From: Pterobdella sp. o SKG-2022
Taxonomy: Eukaryota > Annelida > Clitellata > Hirudinida > Piscicolidae
Length of the DNA stretch: 64,000 nucleotides
NCBI GenBank assembly: GCA_964035795.1
Contig: OZ038325.1
Location: forward strand, 9,881,458-9,945,457
Reading direction: 5' to 3'
The position numbers and the translations under genes are program-made. Shown piece by piece: positions 41,840-58,100 of the stretch (its first letter is position 1; the number at the start of each line of letters is the position of its first letter). The notes beneath the pieces are model-generated. The model saw nothing but the letters and a program-made list of their open reading frames with translations, was not told the origin of the DNA and did no database searches.

Positions 41840-42640
41840 CTCAGGTCTTTCTTCAGCACAACTGCTCTCTTGATCCCCTATGTTCTATCCCCTCTTCAGC
41901 ACAACTGCTCTCTTGATCCCCTATGTCCTATCCCCTCTTCAGCACAACTGCTCTCTTGATCCTCTATGTCATATCCCCTCTTCAGCACAACTGCTCTCTT
42001 GATCCTCTATGTCATATCCCCTCTTCAGCACAACTGCTCTCTTGATCCTCTATGTCATATCCCCTCTTCAGCACAACTGCTCTCTTGATCCTCTATGTCA
42101 TATCCCCTCTTCAGCACAACTGCTCTCTTGATCCTCTATGTCATATCCCCTCTTCAGCACAACTGCTCTCTTGATCCTCTATGTCATATCCCCTCTTCAG
42201 CACAACTGCTCTCTTGATCCTCTATGTCATATCCCCTCTTCAGCACAACTGCTTTCTTGATCCCCTATGTCCTATTCCCTCTTCAGCACAACTGCTCTTT
42301 TGATCCCCTATTTCAAATCCCCTCTTCAGCACAACTGCTCTTTTGATCCCGTATTTCAAATCCCCTCTTCAGCAAAACTGCTCTTTTGATCCCCTATTTC
42401 AAATCCCCTCTTCAGCACAACTGCTCTTTTGATCCCCTATTTCAAATCCACTCTTCAGCACAACTGCTCTTTTGATCCCCTATGTCCTATCCCCTCTTCA
42501 GCACAACTGCTCTTTTGATCCTCTATTTTAAATCCCCTTTTCAGCACAACTGCTCTCTTGATCTCCTTTTTCATATCCCCTTTCAAGCACAACTGCTCTC
42601 GATCCCCTATTTCATATCCCCTCTTCAGCACAACTCCTAA
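41840..42640 (+). repeat. 43-bp minisatellite, about 18 copies
   Basis: The unit contains CTCTTCAGCACAACTGCTCT then CTTGATCCTCTATGTCAT. Copies in the middle are nearly identical; the ends diverge. It follows a T/C-rich tract at 41630-41760. Confidence 0.95.
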
Positions 42641-42745
42641 CTGCGCTCCATACAAACACAATCCTAACGTTGTAAACACAAAGACATTTATAACATCGAA
42701 CAGCAAAATAGTTGTATATTAAAATTGAAATTTTTTCTAATGAAG

Positions 42746-43345
42746 TCAAATTGACGTATGATGGTAACCTTTTTGTGTATTTTGCTTAGCGGTTTCACTT
42801 GTAGTATCATTGTGCTCATGAGCGGTGTTGTTGTCGTTGTTATTATTGTTGTTACTGTTAGTGTCATTTTTGAGGGCTTTTTTATATTTTTTATTTTCAG
42901 AAAAATTTTTTTGTTGTTTTTTATTTTCGCGTTGTTCTTCCTGTTGTTTTGTAATATTTAAACTTTGTTCTTCAAGTTGTTGATTTAGTTTATTATTGAA
43001 GTGTTGATGTTGTGTTGTGTTGTGGCACTGCCTCCAAGCAAGCAGACTTTTTTTGTCACAGTTGCTTTTATCATTACCACCAGAATCTTTTTTGTTATTA
43101 TTTTTATTATTCATATTATAATTATTGTTCTCCATATTTTTATTGTCAAAACGCTCTGTGGTTTTTTGATTTATTTGATTGTTTGTTTCATTTGCAGAAG
43201 CAACATTTGCAGTGTTAAAGTTTTCTTCTTCTTGATGGTTTTTCTGTTTTAAAGTGTGGTTTTGGGGAGGTAGGGCATGTTGCAGTGAGTTGTTTTGGGG
43301 AGCTGTGTTGATGGGCTCGAAAGGTCGATGAAACGAGATACTCAT
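42746..43345 (-). CDS. Asn/Lys/Gln-rich open frame, possible first EVX exon
   Basis: A 199-codon frame starting MSISFHRPFEPINTAPQNN and mostly Asn/Gln/Lys/Glu low complexity afterwards. A donor inside it (QK/G, GGTTACC near 42770) has phase 1, which fits the acceptor phase of the EVX homeobox exon at 38777. Length and composition make a chance frame unlikely, but nothing in it is diagnostic, and it could be a separate gene. Confidence 0.35.
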   Translation of the reverse strand: MSISFHRPFEPINTAPQNNSLQHALPPQNHTLKQKNHQEEENFNTANVASANETNNQINQKTTERFDNKNMENNNYNMNNKNNNKKDSGGNDKSNCDKKSLLAWRQCHNTTQHQHFNNKLNQQLEEQSLNITKQQEEQRENKKQQKNFSENKKYKKALKNDTNSNNNNNNDNNTAHEHNDTTSETAKQNTQKGYHHTSI

Positions 43346-43989
43346 GTTAAAGAAGTTTGTGAAGTCAAAAGGTTCTGGTTTCTTTATTATGCCTGATTCA
43401 TTTAAATATCACCAGTGCATCTTACGCTTCACGTGCATAACCAAACCATATGCGCGCACATGAACACCCAAATAAAAAGACATAGCTTCATGAAGGTTGA
43501 GCTCACAAGAGATGATTCTCGATGATAGTCATGCAGCCAATCAGAATGAAGCATCGATGAATTGTGCACCAATAAGAAGTGAGAAAATCTTGAATGACGT
43601 GAGAGGGAGACACCTACCTCATTATTACAAACTTTTTCCAATTGCAAGCAACTCCACAATTTTTGAATTTCCTTAAAAGTCCAACAATCTGACCACTTCA
43701 AAGCTCGAAGATTTTGTCTTTTTGAGGCTCCGTGTGAATTTCAATCGAGTTTTTTATGTTCGCCAGTTGTATTTTTATTGGATTATTAGCCATTCTGCTG
43801 TTTGAAATTTCACGTTTGCTCGCCAGATGAAAAATTTGAGAAATGAGGCTTTATTCAAAAAAGAAGAAATTTATTTTTGAAAAATTTAAATTCTTGATAA
43901 AGTATCGAATTCGAAATTATAAATTTTTCCAAAGTCTATTCCACAAAAAGTTTTCATGCACGTTCCAACCATCTCACAATATGCAGCCA
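43346..43989. other. Unassigned stretch between candidate EVX exon and methyltransferase-like gene
   Basis: Several short frames, none convincing. It may include the EVX promoter if the 42746-43345 exon is real. Confidence 0.4.
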
Positions 43990-43992
43990 GTT

Positions 43993-45870
43993 TCATTTCT
44001 TTCGCAAGACGGCCAGTTTGCCAAAATACTGACCAATCCCGTTTGAGAGATGTAGGTCATCGATACATTGTTTCATTTGTTGTGATGTGAGAGTGGGAGT
44101 GGCAGAGAGGTTGAAGATGAAGGTGATGTCATCTCCGAATTGTCGGTAGTCCATTTGGCACTCATATCTGGTGGGTTGTTGAAAATTCATAATCCTCTCG
44201 TTTAACCTTCTAATTGGTCACGTGACTCATGTTTATTATAACTTTTGCACCTTAAGAGAGCACAAAAAGATTAAGTAGTGAGTAAAAAAAAATGGTGTAA
44301 GTGTGGTTGTAGTGGCGTTAACCCCAGGAGTTTTTGGAGCCTATTCATACTCACAAATAAGAATCAGAAACTTTATAGCATGAGAAACAAAGTAAATGTA
44401 ACAAAGATGTGACAGTGTGGCTATTTCATAAGGCATAAAAACGTGCTATATGTGTTTCTCTTGGGTAAGAGTACTTTGACTACAAAAAAGCTGAAGCTGA
44501 TGATTGGCATTGTGGGTTGTAGAGGTGTGGTCCTATTTAGGGGGTGATGTGGCTGCTTTTGCACAAAAATGTGTGTACTGAACACGTCTGTATGACCGCG
44601 AGAGAAATATATGAGTAGCTTCGTGTAGTTTGTTCTTATACACTGGTAAAATTTTTCTAAAGTTGTTATATGTTGTTTAAAGTGTTTCTAATGTTGTTAT
44701 ATGTTGTTAAAGTGTTTCTAATGTTGTTATATGTTGTTAAAGTGTTTCTAATGTTGTTATATGTTGTTAAAGTGTTTCTAATGTTGTTATATGTTGTTAA
44801 AGTGTTTCTAATGTTGTTATATGTTGTTAAAGTGTTTCTAATGTTGTTATATGTTGTTAAAGTGTTTCTAATGTTGTTATATGTCGTTAAAGTGTTTCTA
44901 ATGTTGTTATATGTTGTTAAAGTGTTTCTAATGTTGTTATATGTTGTTAAAGTGTTTCTAATGTTGTTATATGTTGTTAAAGTGTTTCTAATGTTGTTAT
45001 ATGTTGTTAAAGTGTTTCTAATGTTGTTATATGTTGTTAAAGTGTTTCTAATGTTGTTATATGTTGTTAAAGTGTTTCTAATGTTGTTATATGTTGTTAA
45101 ATGGTTTCTAAAGTTGTTAAAAGTGTTTCTAATGTTGTTATGTGTTGTGGAAGTGTTTCTACTTGAATAAACAAAGAAAAAAGTTGTTCTAATGAGATGG
45201 ACTTGCCAGAGAAGCAGGGTCGGTTGATACGTGAAAAAACTGTATAAAAAACAAGCAAAACACGTATGTATTAGAAAAAAGCAAAAAAACCTCTGAGCGA
45301 ATAGTGTTTCAGCGCCCACCTCCTCGGTCTCCTGGAGCACCTCTTCTGCCTCTACCAGCTTGCCCATGTGTTTCTGCAGCAAGGTATGTATGTTTTGCAT
45401 CACATTTAATGACTTGCCGTTCTCGTACTTGTTAGACATGCTCACCAACAGAAACAACCCTTTTTCTGACAACCAATCATTCAACACCTTTTTGAACAAC
45501 TTTTTCCGGTCCTCTTTTTCGACATTGTAGAGACAATGGCTAGCCATGACGAGATCAAAACGTTGAGTTGCTTGCCAAGTCTCCATGCTTTCCTTCACAA
45601 TCTCATACTCGAACCTCTTTCCAAACTTCTCTTTCAAATTCTTTTCCAACTCATTTCTGCAATATTCATCTTGTTCTACTCCTACAAACTTCTTGAGAGA
45701 TGGCAGGCACTGTTGTATTAACTGCAATTCATATTCTCCGGGCCCTGGACCCACACACAGCATGGAGGTGAAGGAAGAAAGGGAGGGGAAGTGCGATGGG
45801 AGGGTGGCCATCAGAGGGAACAAATATTTCTTCTCATTTCTTCTTTTTCTGAACTTGTTCAGGTTTGTTG
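43993..45870 (-). CDS. Histamine N-methyltransferase-like SAM methyltransferase, incomplete
   Basis: The main exon ends at the donor at 45291 and extends up to about 45870. It encodes a class I methyltransferase core: SMLCVGPGPGEYELQLIQQC (motif I), FVGVEQDEYCRNELEKNLKE, FDLVMASHCLYNVEKEDRKK (motif IV region) and LSEKGLFLLVSMSNKYENGK. The next exon (about 44175-43993) reads YECQMDYRQFGDDITFIFNL and LRKK before a stop. The order GxGxGE, ASHCLYNV, then a later D-I-x-x-x-F-D block recalls HNMT, though identity is low, so the substrate should not be assumed. The intron between them holds a stop-free 30-bp satellite. Upstream exons were not found; the frame above 45870 (THTH, Lys-rich) is probably intron. 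Confidence 0.55.
44660..45155. repeat. 30-bp satellite, about 15 copies, in methyltransferase-like gene intron
   Basis: The unit is TGTTATATGTTGTTAAAGTG plus TTTCTAATGT; copies are almost identical except a T-to-C change near 44885. The length is a multiple of three and the sense frame has no stop, so it reads as a 10-residue repeat (TLTTYNNIRN). Confidence 0.97.
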
Positions 45871-46162
45871 GATAAGTAAGATCTATCGGCATATCTCTCT
45901 GTGTGAGGATGTGAATGTGTGAGCTTATAAGCTTTTGTGTGTGTAGGCGTCTGTGAGTGTTTGTGTGATTTTTGTGCAAAAACAGGTTTGTGCGTTTTTA
46001 AATTTGTGTTTTTAAAAAGAATGTTTAAATTTATGTATGGACAATTTACATGCATATCGATTACAAAGTCCTATATATAAAGTCCAACTGCAACAAGAGA
46101 TTAAAAATTTAAAAATGAACCTTTGTATGGGTCTCTTTCTATCCACACGCTCACTTCCTTAT

Positions 46163-46290
<128 letters not shown>

Positions 46291-46804
46291 GCACGAGGTA
46301 AAATGGCTTCCGTTAAATTTTTAAGGTTTCACAAGATTAAAGTTGAATTTTGTAATTGAAAAATGGTTTAAAATAATTAACAAGTTGATAATAATTTATT
46401 TCGAAAAATCTCATGTTGGACAAGTACAAAAGTTTAAAATAGTCTCGTATCACACCGAAATAACTTAAAAAATTTTAATTAGTGATATAATTATTTAATG
46501 CATAAATGAAACAATAAAAAAGTATTCAAAATTTGGAGAAATCATGCCTTTTAATGCTAAATTTAGATGTAAACAAAATTGGCGGTCGAGCGGTTAAAAG
46601 TGAAAAGTATTTATTTTAATTGGCTGTGGGAAGAAAACTTCAAAATTTCAACGGAAGCCATCAACAAAAAACCTACATAAAGATTTCAAGAAACTTCGCC
46701 TAGCTGATCACTGGCAAGTCAAAAGAAGAACACCACACCCGATCTATAGACAAACTGCTATGCAGTTTAGTGCACCCGCCTTATGGTGGATAAACGCACA
46801 AAAG
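46291..46804 (+). mobile_element. Short (TG)n-ended non-autonomous element, intact-looking copy
   Basis: It starts GCACGAGGTAAAATGGCTTC right after (GT)n; the LINE at 12431 starts CACGAGTAAGATGGCTCC. It ends TTATGGTGGATAAACGCACA, like the LINE 3' end CATGGTGGATAAATGCAGA. A TGTGTGTATGTGTGT tract follows within 20 bp. The body contains GGCGGTCGAGCGGTTAAAAG and TTTCAAGAAACTTCGCCTAG but no RT. About 510 bp long, it looks like an internally deleted relative of the LINE. Confidence 0.85.
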
Positions 46805-47349
46805 GAAAGGAAGAAAGGATGTGTGTGTATGTGTGTTCATCATTGAATTTCATCGACCATTTCAAAGTTATTATAATATCTAAACTGTTAGGAATTTTTT
46901 CCACATTAATTTATGCATCTAATTTCGAGAACTTTGCACACTCAAAATACAACGGTCCACTTTATAATGCTCAGAATAAACAGCTAATCACCTTCGCCAA
47001 GCAATGTACTGTGCATTCTTCATTTAGTCCAACTATTTTGTCAAAAGTTCACGTTTAGCTTTAATTAAAACTATCAGTTGAATCATTTGTGAAAGAAAAA
47101 TCCGCATTGTTCTTTACCTTTTTCTTTTTGCATTTGTCTGTTAATATATTTGTATGATATTGTCTGTAGTTCCACTGTTATTTTGAGCCAGAATTTCTTC
47201 AAACAGAAATCATTTTGATAGAAAAGATCGGATGTGAAAGAGGCTCAAATTAGATCAAACTAACCAATCTTCACACTGCCAATAACTAGGCAAAAATTAC
47301 AACGCATGAAACATAGAAAACTAGAAGCAAAAAACTGGATACTAATCCG

Positions 47350-47455
47350 GGTGCACTCGATCAAGTTATGCCACAAGATAATATGCACTGGACTTGTCAG
47401 CCTTTGATGTGGCAGAGAGTGCCCATAATTTTTTTGGCACACAACAACCTTAAGG
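47350..47455. repeat. Dispersed ~90-bp repeat, copy 2
   Basis: Contains GGTGCACTCGATCAAGTTAT, ATATGCACTGGACTTGTCAG, TGTGGCAGAGAGTGCCCATA and GCACACAACAA. It matches the reverse complement of 31235-31325 with a few indels. Confidence 0.75.
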
Positions 47456-48599
47456 ATGAAAAATGCAAAGATTTTAAGGTCGAAGTTCAAAGTTTGTTGA
47501 ATGTAGCATGGTTAAATTTTGAAAATAAAAATAATAACGATGAAGTGAGAAAGAAAAAAAAGTGACATGATATAATACTTGAATAAGACTACTTTATTAA
47601 TTTTTCTTTTTTCCGCAGTTTCTTAGATGAAACTGAGTTACGTGTCAAAGGTCAAAAACAAGGTGATTAAAAAAACCCATCCAGACGACCTTTGAAAAGA
47701 GGAATATTTTGTTCTATTGCATGATATATTTCCATTTTGAAACCTCTCTCTCTCGTGCATGATGATGATGGTGGTGATGATGATGTTGGTGATGATGATG
47801 ATGATGATAATGACGATGATGATGAGGAAGATGAGGTTAGTACATATAGAGTCTTATAATTGGTTATTTTAATTTTGTTCAGTTTCAATATCCTGGTTGT
47901 GAAAATGCCTCGATAATGCCTACCCTGCATGCCTTAGTTACATGTTTCGATCATTTCAGAACAGTCATACCTTAAAAGGGAATCGTAAAAATATATTTGA
48001 AAATATGAGAATTTCAAAATAATTTGATTTTTTGAAATTGAATTTCCAGCAATTCAAACTGAACTCATGATAGCTCACAAATTTAAAGTGCAGCGCTCTA
48101 CAATTAATTCAATCTCCATGACAACCACTGCTTACATGTCACTGGAAAACAAGTGTTTGTTGATGGGTAACCATGTACTTTTTGATGTTTCAATAAAAGT
48201 TTGCTGTGATTAAAAAAGGTGAGTAAACTACATGTGATAAACAATTGGTATTCAATAGAAGACAATATAAAAATTGAGCAAAATGAAGTGCATAGCATCA
48301 TGTGTGTAGGTGTGTGCTTGTGTTGTTCATGCTGGTGGTTGTATGTGATCAAAAGTGCTTGTATCTTTAAGAAATATCAAAAAAATGAATTTAGTTATGA
48401 AATAAGCGCTTGATAAACTAGCAATTGAATGCAAGTGATTGTGAGATGGAAAGGAAGAGGAGTGGACAGGAAGACAAAAGAATGACCGAACTTCTCCGAA
48501 GGCCTGCCACATTTGTTCTATCATTATGAGATCATAAATTTATCTTTATTAGATCATTAAAATATTTCGTGATTTGATTGGGATTGAAATTATTATATA

Positions 48600-49080
48600 G
48601 TTATGATAAGGCGTAATATTATTATTGATATTAATATGATATTGTTATGATATTAATATGATATTGTTATGATGTTATGGTATTGTTATGATATTAATAT
48701 GATATTATTATGATATTGTTATGATATTTTTATGATATTGTTATAATATTATTATGATATTATAACATTATTATGATATTATTATGATATTTTTATGATA
48801 TTATTATGATATTTTTATGATATTTTTATGATATTGTTATGATATTATTATGATATTGTTGTGATACTATTATGATATTGTTATGGTATTGTTATGTTAT
48901 TTTTATGATATTGTTATGATATTATTATGATATTATTATGATATTATTATGATGTTATAATATTATTATGATATTGTTATGATGTTATTATGATATTTTT
49001 ATGATATTATTATGATATTGTTATGATATTATAATATTATTATGATATTTTTATATTATTACGATATTATTTTGATATCG
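48600..49080 (+). repeat. ATGATATTATT-type tandem repeats
   Basis: Degenerate 9-12-bp units (TTATGATATTGT, TTATGATATTAT) over almost 500 bp. Confidence 0.9.
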
Positions 49081-49419
49081 TTAACAGACACAGGGCGTTA
49101 TTAGTCCAAAAAAGAAACTTGAGTGTGGAAACGGTTGATCTTATCAAGAAACAAGAGTAACAATGATAATGATGATGATGAGGATGATGATGATGATAGT
49201 GTTTTTGACGTTGATAATGAAAACGAATTGGTCGATTCAAAGCATTTTAACCCAGTATAATTGATGGAAATTTCGCAAGATGTAAGATCAATAAAGATAA
49301 AGTATTTATTATAAAAAAACACGAAGCTTGCATTATGACGTTACAATTTGATTAAGGTTATTATACTTCATACCGCATGATATTTTCAATACAAAAAATC
49401 AATAATTGATAGACATTTC

Positions 49420-55191
<5,772 letters not shown>

Positions 55192-55389
55192 TTCGAAGGA
55201 AGGATGGAAATGACTAATTTTTGAAATTCACATACTTTGCTGAATATTTTTATTTGTACAAAGTCTGTGTTATTAAGAATTTTTATTAATGTTGTCGATT
55301 GTTTCAAATGGTCATTCTTATTTCAAATGCCGCATACGCAATCAAAGCTAACTGTGATCAACTGTATATAACAGTAGAATACTTATCAC

Positions 55390-55625
55390 TAACGGTAGAT
55401 TACCATCTAATATCAGTAGATCACTTTAAAATTCTTTCTTCATATATCAGTCGATCAGCTTAAAATGCTCTCTTTATATATCAGTCGATCAGCTTAAAAT
55501 GCTCTCTTTATATATCAGTCGATCAGCTCAAAATGTTCTCTCTATATATCAGTAGATCAGCTTAAAATGCTCTCTCTATGTATCAGTAGATCAGCTTAAA
55601 ATGCTCTTTACATATCAGTAGATCG
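55390..55625 (+). repeat. ~31-bp minisatellite, about seven copies
   Basis: The unit contains ATATATCAGTCGATCAGCTT and AAAATGCTCTCTT; copies alternate between AGTCGATC and AGTAGATC. Confidence 0.92.
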
Positions 55626-55823
55626 CTTTTGAGTTGCTTCATCCAAATTTAGTTGATTCTTATGTTTTTCAGCTTGTCAGCTTGTTAGTTTTAATAAAGT
55701 ATGTCATCTTCAATAAAGTTTCTTACCCCTTTACACAACCTTTAAGGCACGCGTGCAAGTTTTAGCCATTTTGTGTAAAACTGCTGTAATTCAGATAGAA
55801 TGTTTAAGATGAATTTCAATAAT

Positions 55824-55997
55824 GTCGGCCCGTGGAGCTCAGCTGGTGGGGCATTTGACTAATATCTAAAATTACCGGGTTCGATCCCACGTGGGCCTAC
55901 AATTAGCACTTGTTCCAGACTCTTTTCTCTATACTAACTTTGTTGCAAGCTCTTTAATCTATAAAAAAAACCGCTTGATAAATACCGCATTACATTA
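55824..55997 (+). mobile_element. tRNA-derived SINE, copy 2
   Basis: Head GGCCCGTGGAGCTCAGCTGG (A box) and B box GGTTCGATCC at 55878-55887; the stem closes with GTGGGCC. The body ACAATTAGCACTTGTTCCA and the end AAATACCGCATTACAT match copy 1. Confidence 0.88.
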
Positions 55998-56357
55998 AAT
56001 TGAGTTCAATTTACACCTTCAATTAAATCTCCCCATTTTTAGGAGAAAAACATAATGCAATTATTAATATTATTATTTTTATTTATTATTATTATTATTG
56101 TTATTATAATTATAATTATTCTTATTATTATTAAACAATTAGTGAAAATAACAGCTGTATTTGCCATTCTAAAAACCAAATTGTTAGTTTTAAACTCGAA
56201 TGTCTAAGTGCAAGTAATTCTTCCACTAATTTTCTTTTACTTTTTGTTTCTCCGTCTCGTTTTTTGTTCGCAACATGACTTTTTGTTATTTGCATGAGAA
56301 CCCGATTGGCTGTTTCTTCATTTAAATCGTCCGTCAACTTTCGAATTTGATTACTTC

Positions 56358-56444
56358 ACAAGGTGAAAGGCGCAGATAAAAAAGATAAAAAAACAAAAAA
56401 ATTAAGATATGATCAATCTTTTTTATCTGCGCCTTTCACCTTGT
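56358..56444. repeat. Perfect 29-bp inverted repeat with 29-nt loop
   Basis: The left arm 56358-56386 (ACAAGGTGAAAGGCGCAGAT then AAAAAAGAT) is exactly complementary to the right arm 56416-56444. No mismatch, no bulge. Confidence 0.97.
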
Positions 56445-56689
56445 TTTTATTTGCATTGTCACCATCTTTTTTCTATTTTGTTTGTCTTTGTTCACTTTTG
56501 GTTCGCTGTTCAGTTCTGTTTCATTTACTTGAATCTTATTTTTCTTGATTTTTTTTTGTTCCAGAGATATTGAATTTTTTCATTTGGTTTTTCAATTTCT
56601 TCCCCGTCTTCACTGTTCCATTAGTTTCAGAGAATTTCTCACGTGCAGTTTCGGCTTTTTTTACCTTCCTTGTCAACGACTTTATTACT

Positions 56690-56755
56690 TACTTTGTCAA
56701 CGACTTTATTACTTACTTTGTCAACGACTTTATTACTTACTTTGTCATGGACTTT
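56690..56755. repeat. 24-bp tandem repeat, three copies
   Basis: The unit is TTGTCAACGACTTTATTACT plus TACT. On the minus strand it reads DKVSNKVV in an open frame of 60 codons downstream of, or overlapping, the small membrane-protein gene. Confidence 0.9.
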
Positions 56756-56862
56756 TTTATTTTTTATCGTAGAAATACCCGTCGAAGCCACAATTATTTC
56801 ACCATCTTCATTGTCATCCATAATTTCTTCACAAGTGTTTTTACTTAAATCGAATCGAACTG

Positions 56863-57136
56863 TTATTTCTGCTGCAAACTCGGCTGTTTTAATGTTGGAA
56901 GATTGTTCCTTCTTCTTGCCACCAAATCGGGCTTTTGACCTATGTAAAGATTCTCTATTCTTGATTCGAAAAAACTCTTTAAGTACGTTCTACTACTGAA
57001 AATTTCTATACGTTTGAGAAATTAATCAATAACTTAAAAAACGAAATACCTACCAGATTATAACAAGAGGCATAAGAAGGACTGCTAAGTTCAAAAGTAC
57101 CCAGTAGTATTTTCTTGGCCCTTGGAGAATGATCAT
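56863..57136 (-). CDS. Putative 71-residue single-span membrane protein
   Basis: Exon 1 (57136-57054) starts MIILQGPRKYYWVLLNLAVL, one hydrophobic span, and ends at the donor GTAGGT. Exon 2 (56995-56863) follows the acceptor TTTTCAG and reads SFFESRIENLYIGQKPDLVA then RRRNNLPTLKQPSLQQK and stop. The short intron, the good splice sites and the change from membrane span to basic tail are typical of a small organelle membrane protein, but I do not recognise the family. A second open frame (FFRIKNRESLHRSKARFGGK) overlaps exon 2, so the frame choice rests on the splice phase. Confidence 0.4.
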
Positions 57137-57344
57137 TTTATTGTAAATATGCGAAGCTTTTAAAGTTAAATTCACCTATTTAAAATAAATTATATCCAAC
57201 TTCATGATGGCGAACAAAGATTTTCCAACATAAAAAAAAATAAGCTACCAAGCATTTTGTGAGTATAACTAACATTTTCTATATGGCTTGATTTCGGTGC
57301 CTGAATGAAATGTGATGTTAAACTTAAATAAGATGAAAAAATCA

Positions 57345-57432
57345 TTTGTATCATTTCAGGCTTGTAACCAAAAGCTTTACACTCCAATGTTATAACATCT
57401 TAAGCTTGTAATCAAAAGCTTTACACTCCAAT
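57345..57432 (+). repeat. Tandem duplication of a ~47-bp segment
   Basis: Two copies of GGCTTGTAACCAAAAGCTTT then ACACTCCAATG (second copy AGCTTGTAATC). Confidence 0.85.
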
Positions 57433-57869
57433 GATCCGCTTGATTCTCAATGGAGGCCCACGTGTATTATTCAAAATATAAAAAATTTGAGATCATGAAA
57501 ATGTTAGAACTTGTTTTACTTTATGAAAATTTTAGCTTAATAAAAATATTTCTCCACGTGTTTTTCTAATATCCTCATTCTCTGAAGTTTTAACAATACA
57601 AAATTCAAGTTTACAAAAAAACAAAAAATCTAAAAGATTGCATATGAAAGAAAAGTAAAGTTTAAAAATATTATAGTACCCCTATATAATACCTTTCATG
57701 GAAGAAAATTTAAAAATAAGAGTCTAAAAACAATAGTATTACTTGTAGCTGTTTAAGTTGTGGTGGTTACTGCAATTGAACGGATAGATTAATGGAAACG
57801 TTCTCCAAACATAAATTCATCGTTCAACTAATTAAAAACCAATTTACATATATGTTTGTGTAAATGCCG

Positions 57870-58100
57870 TTTACAGGCATCAAGTTTTTAACAAATTTCT
57901 GCATCTTTTCCTGTCTTGACAATTTTCTTCTATTTGTGAAAGATCTTGTGTAATATGAGATAATTTTCCACCATATAGTGAAGATCTTTCTCGTTTTTTT
58001 CTCTTGCCTCTGTTCCTTCCAGAGCCTTTGCGTGCAGATGTTTCATCTGGGAGTCTCTTCAGATGCCCTAACCAGTTGGGGTGCCTTTGTTTTATTCTCG
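57870..58100 (-). mobile_element. LINE C-terminal remnant
   Basis: The minus strand reads NWLGHLKRLPDETSARKGSG, then RKKRERSSLYGGKLSHITQD, resembling the 'WLGHxxRMPDxRxxK' end of many LINE polyproteins. The flanks on both sides are degraded. Confidence 0.65.

Larger units (their letters stand above)
46805..49400. other. Mostly non-coding region before the coiled-coil gene
   Basis: It contains copy 2 of the dispersed ~90-bp repeat (47350-47455), a GAT-rich tract at 47760-47835 that could encode an Asp-rich exon, and TTATGATAT-type repeats at 48600-49080. 5' exons of the ODAD1-like gene should lie here, but I could not identify them. Confidence 0.5.

Noticed and set aside
41840..42640. CRISPR-like array
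   Set aside because: Head-to-tail 43-bp units without unique spacers.
44660..45155. CRISPR-like array of 30-bp repeats
   Set aside because: Units are directly adjacent with no spacers and the region is a eukaryotic intron; it is a satellite.
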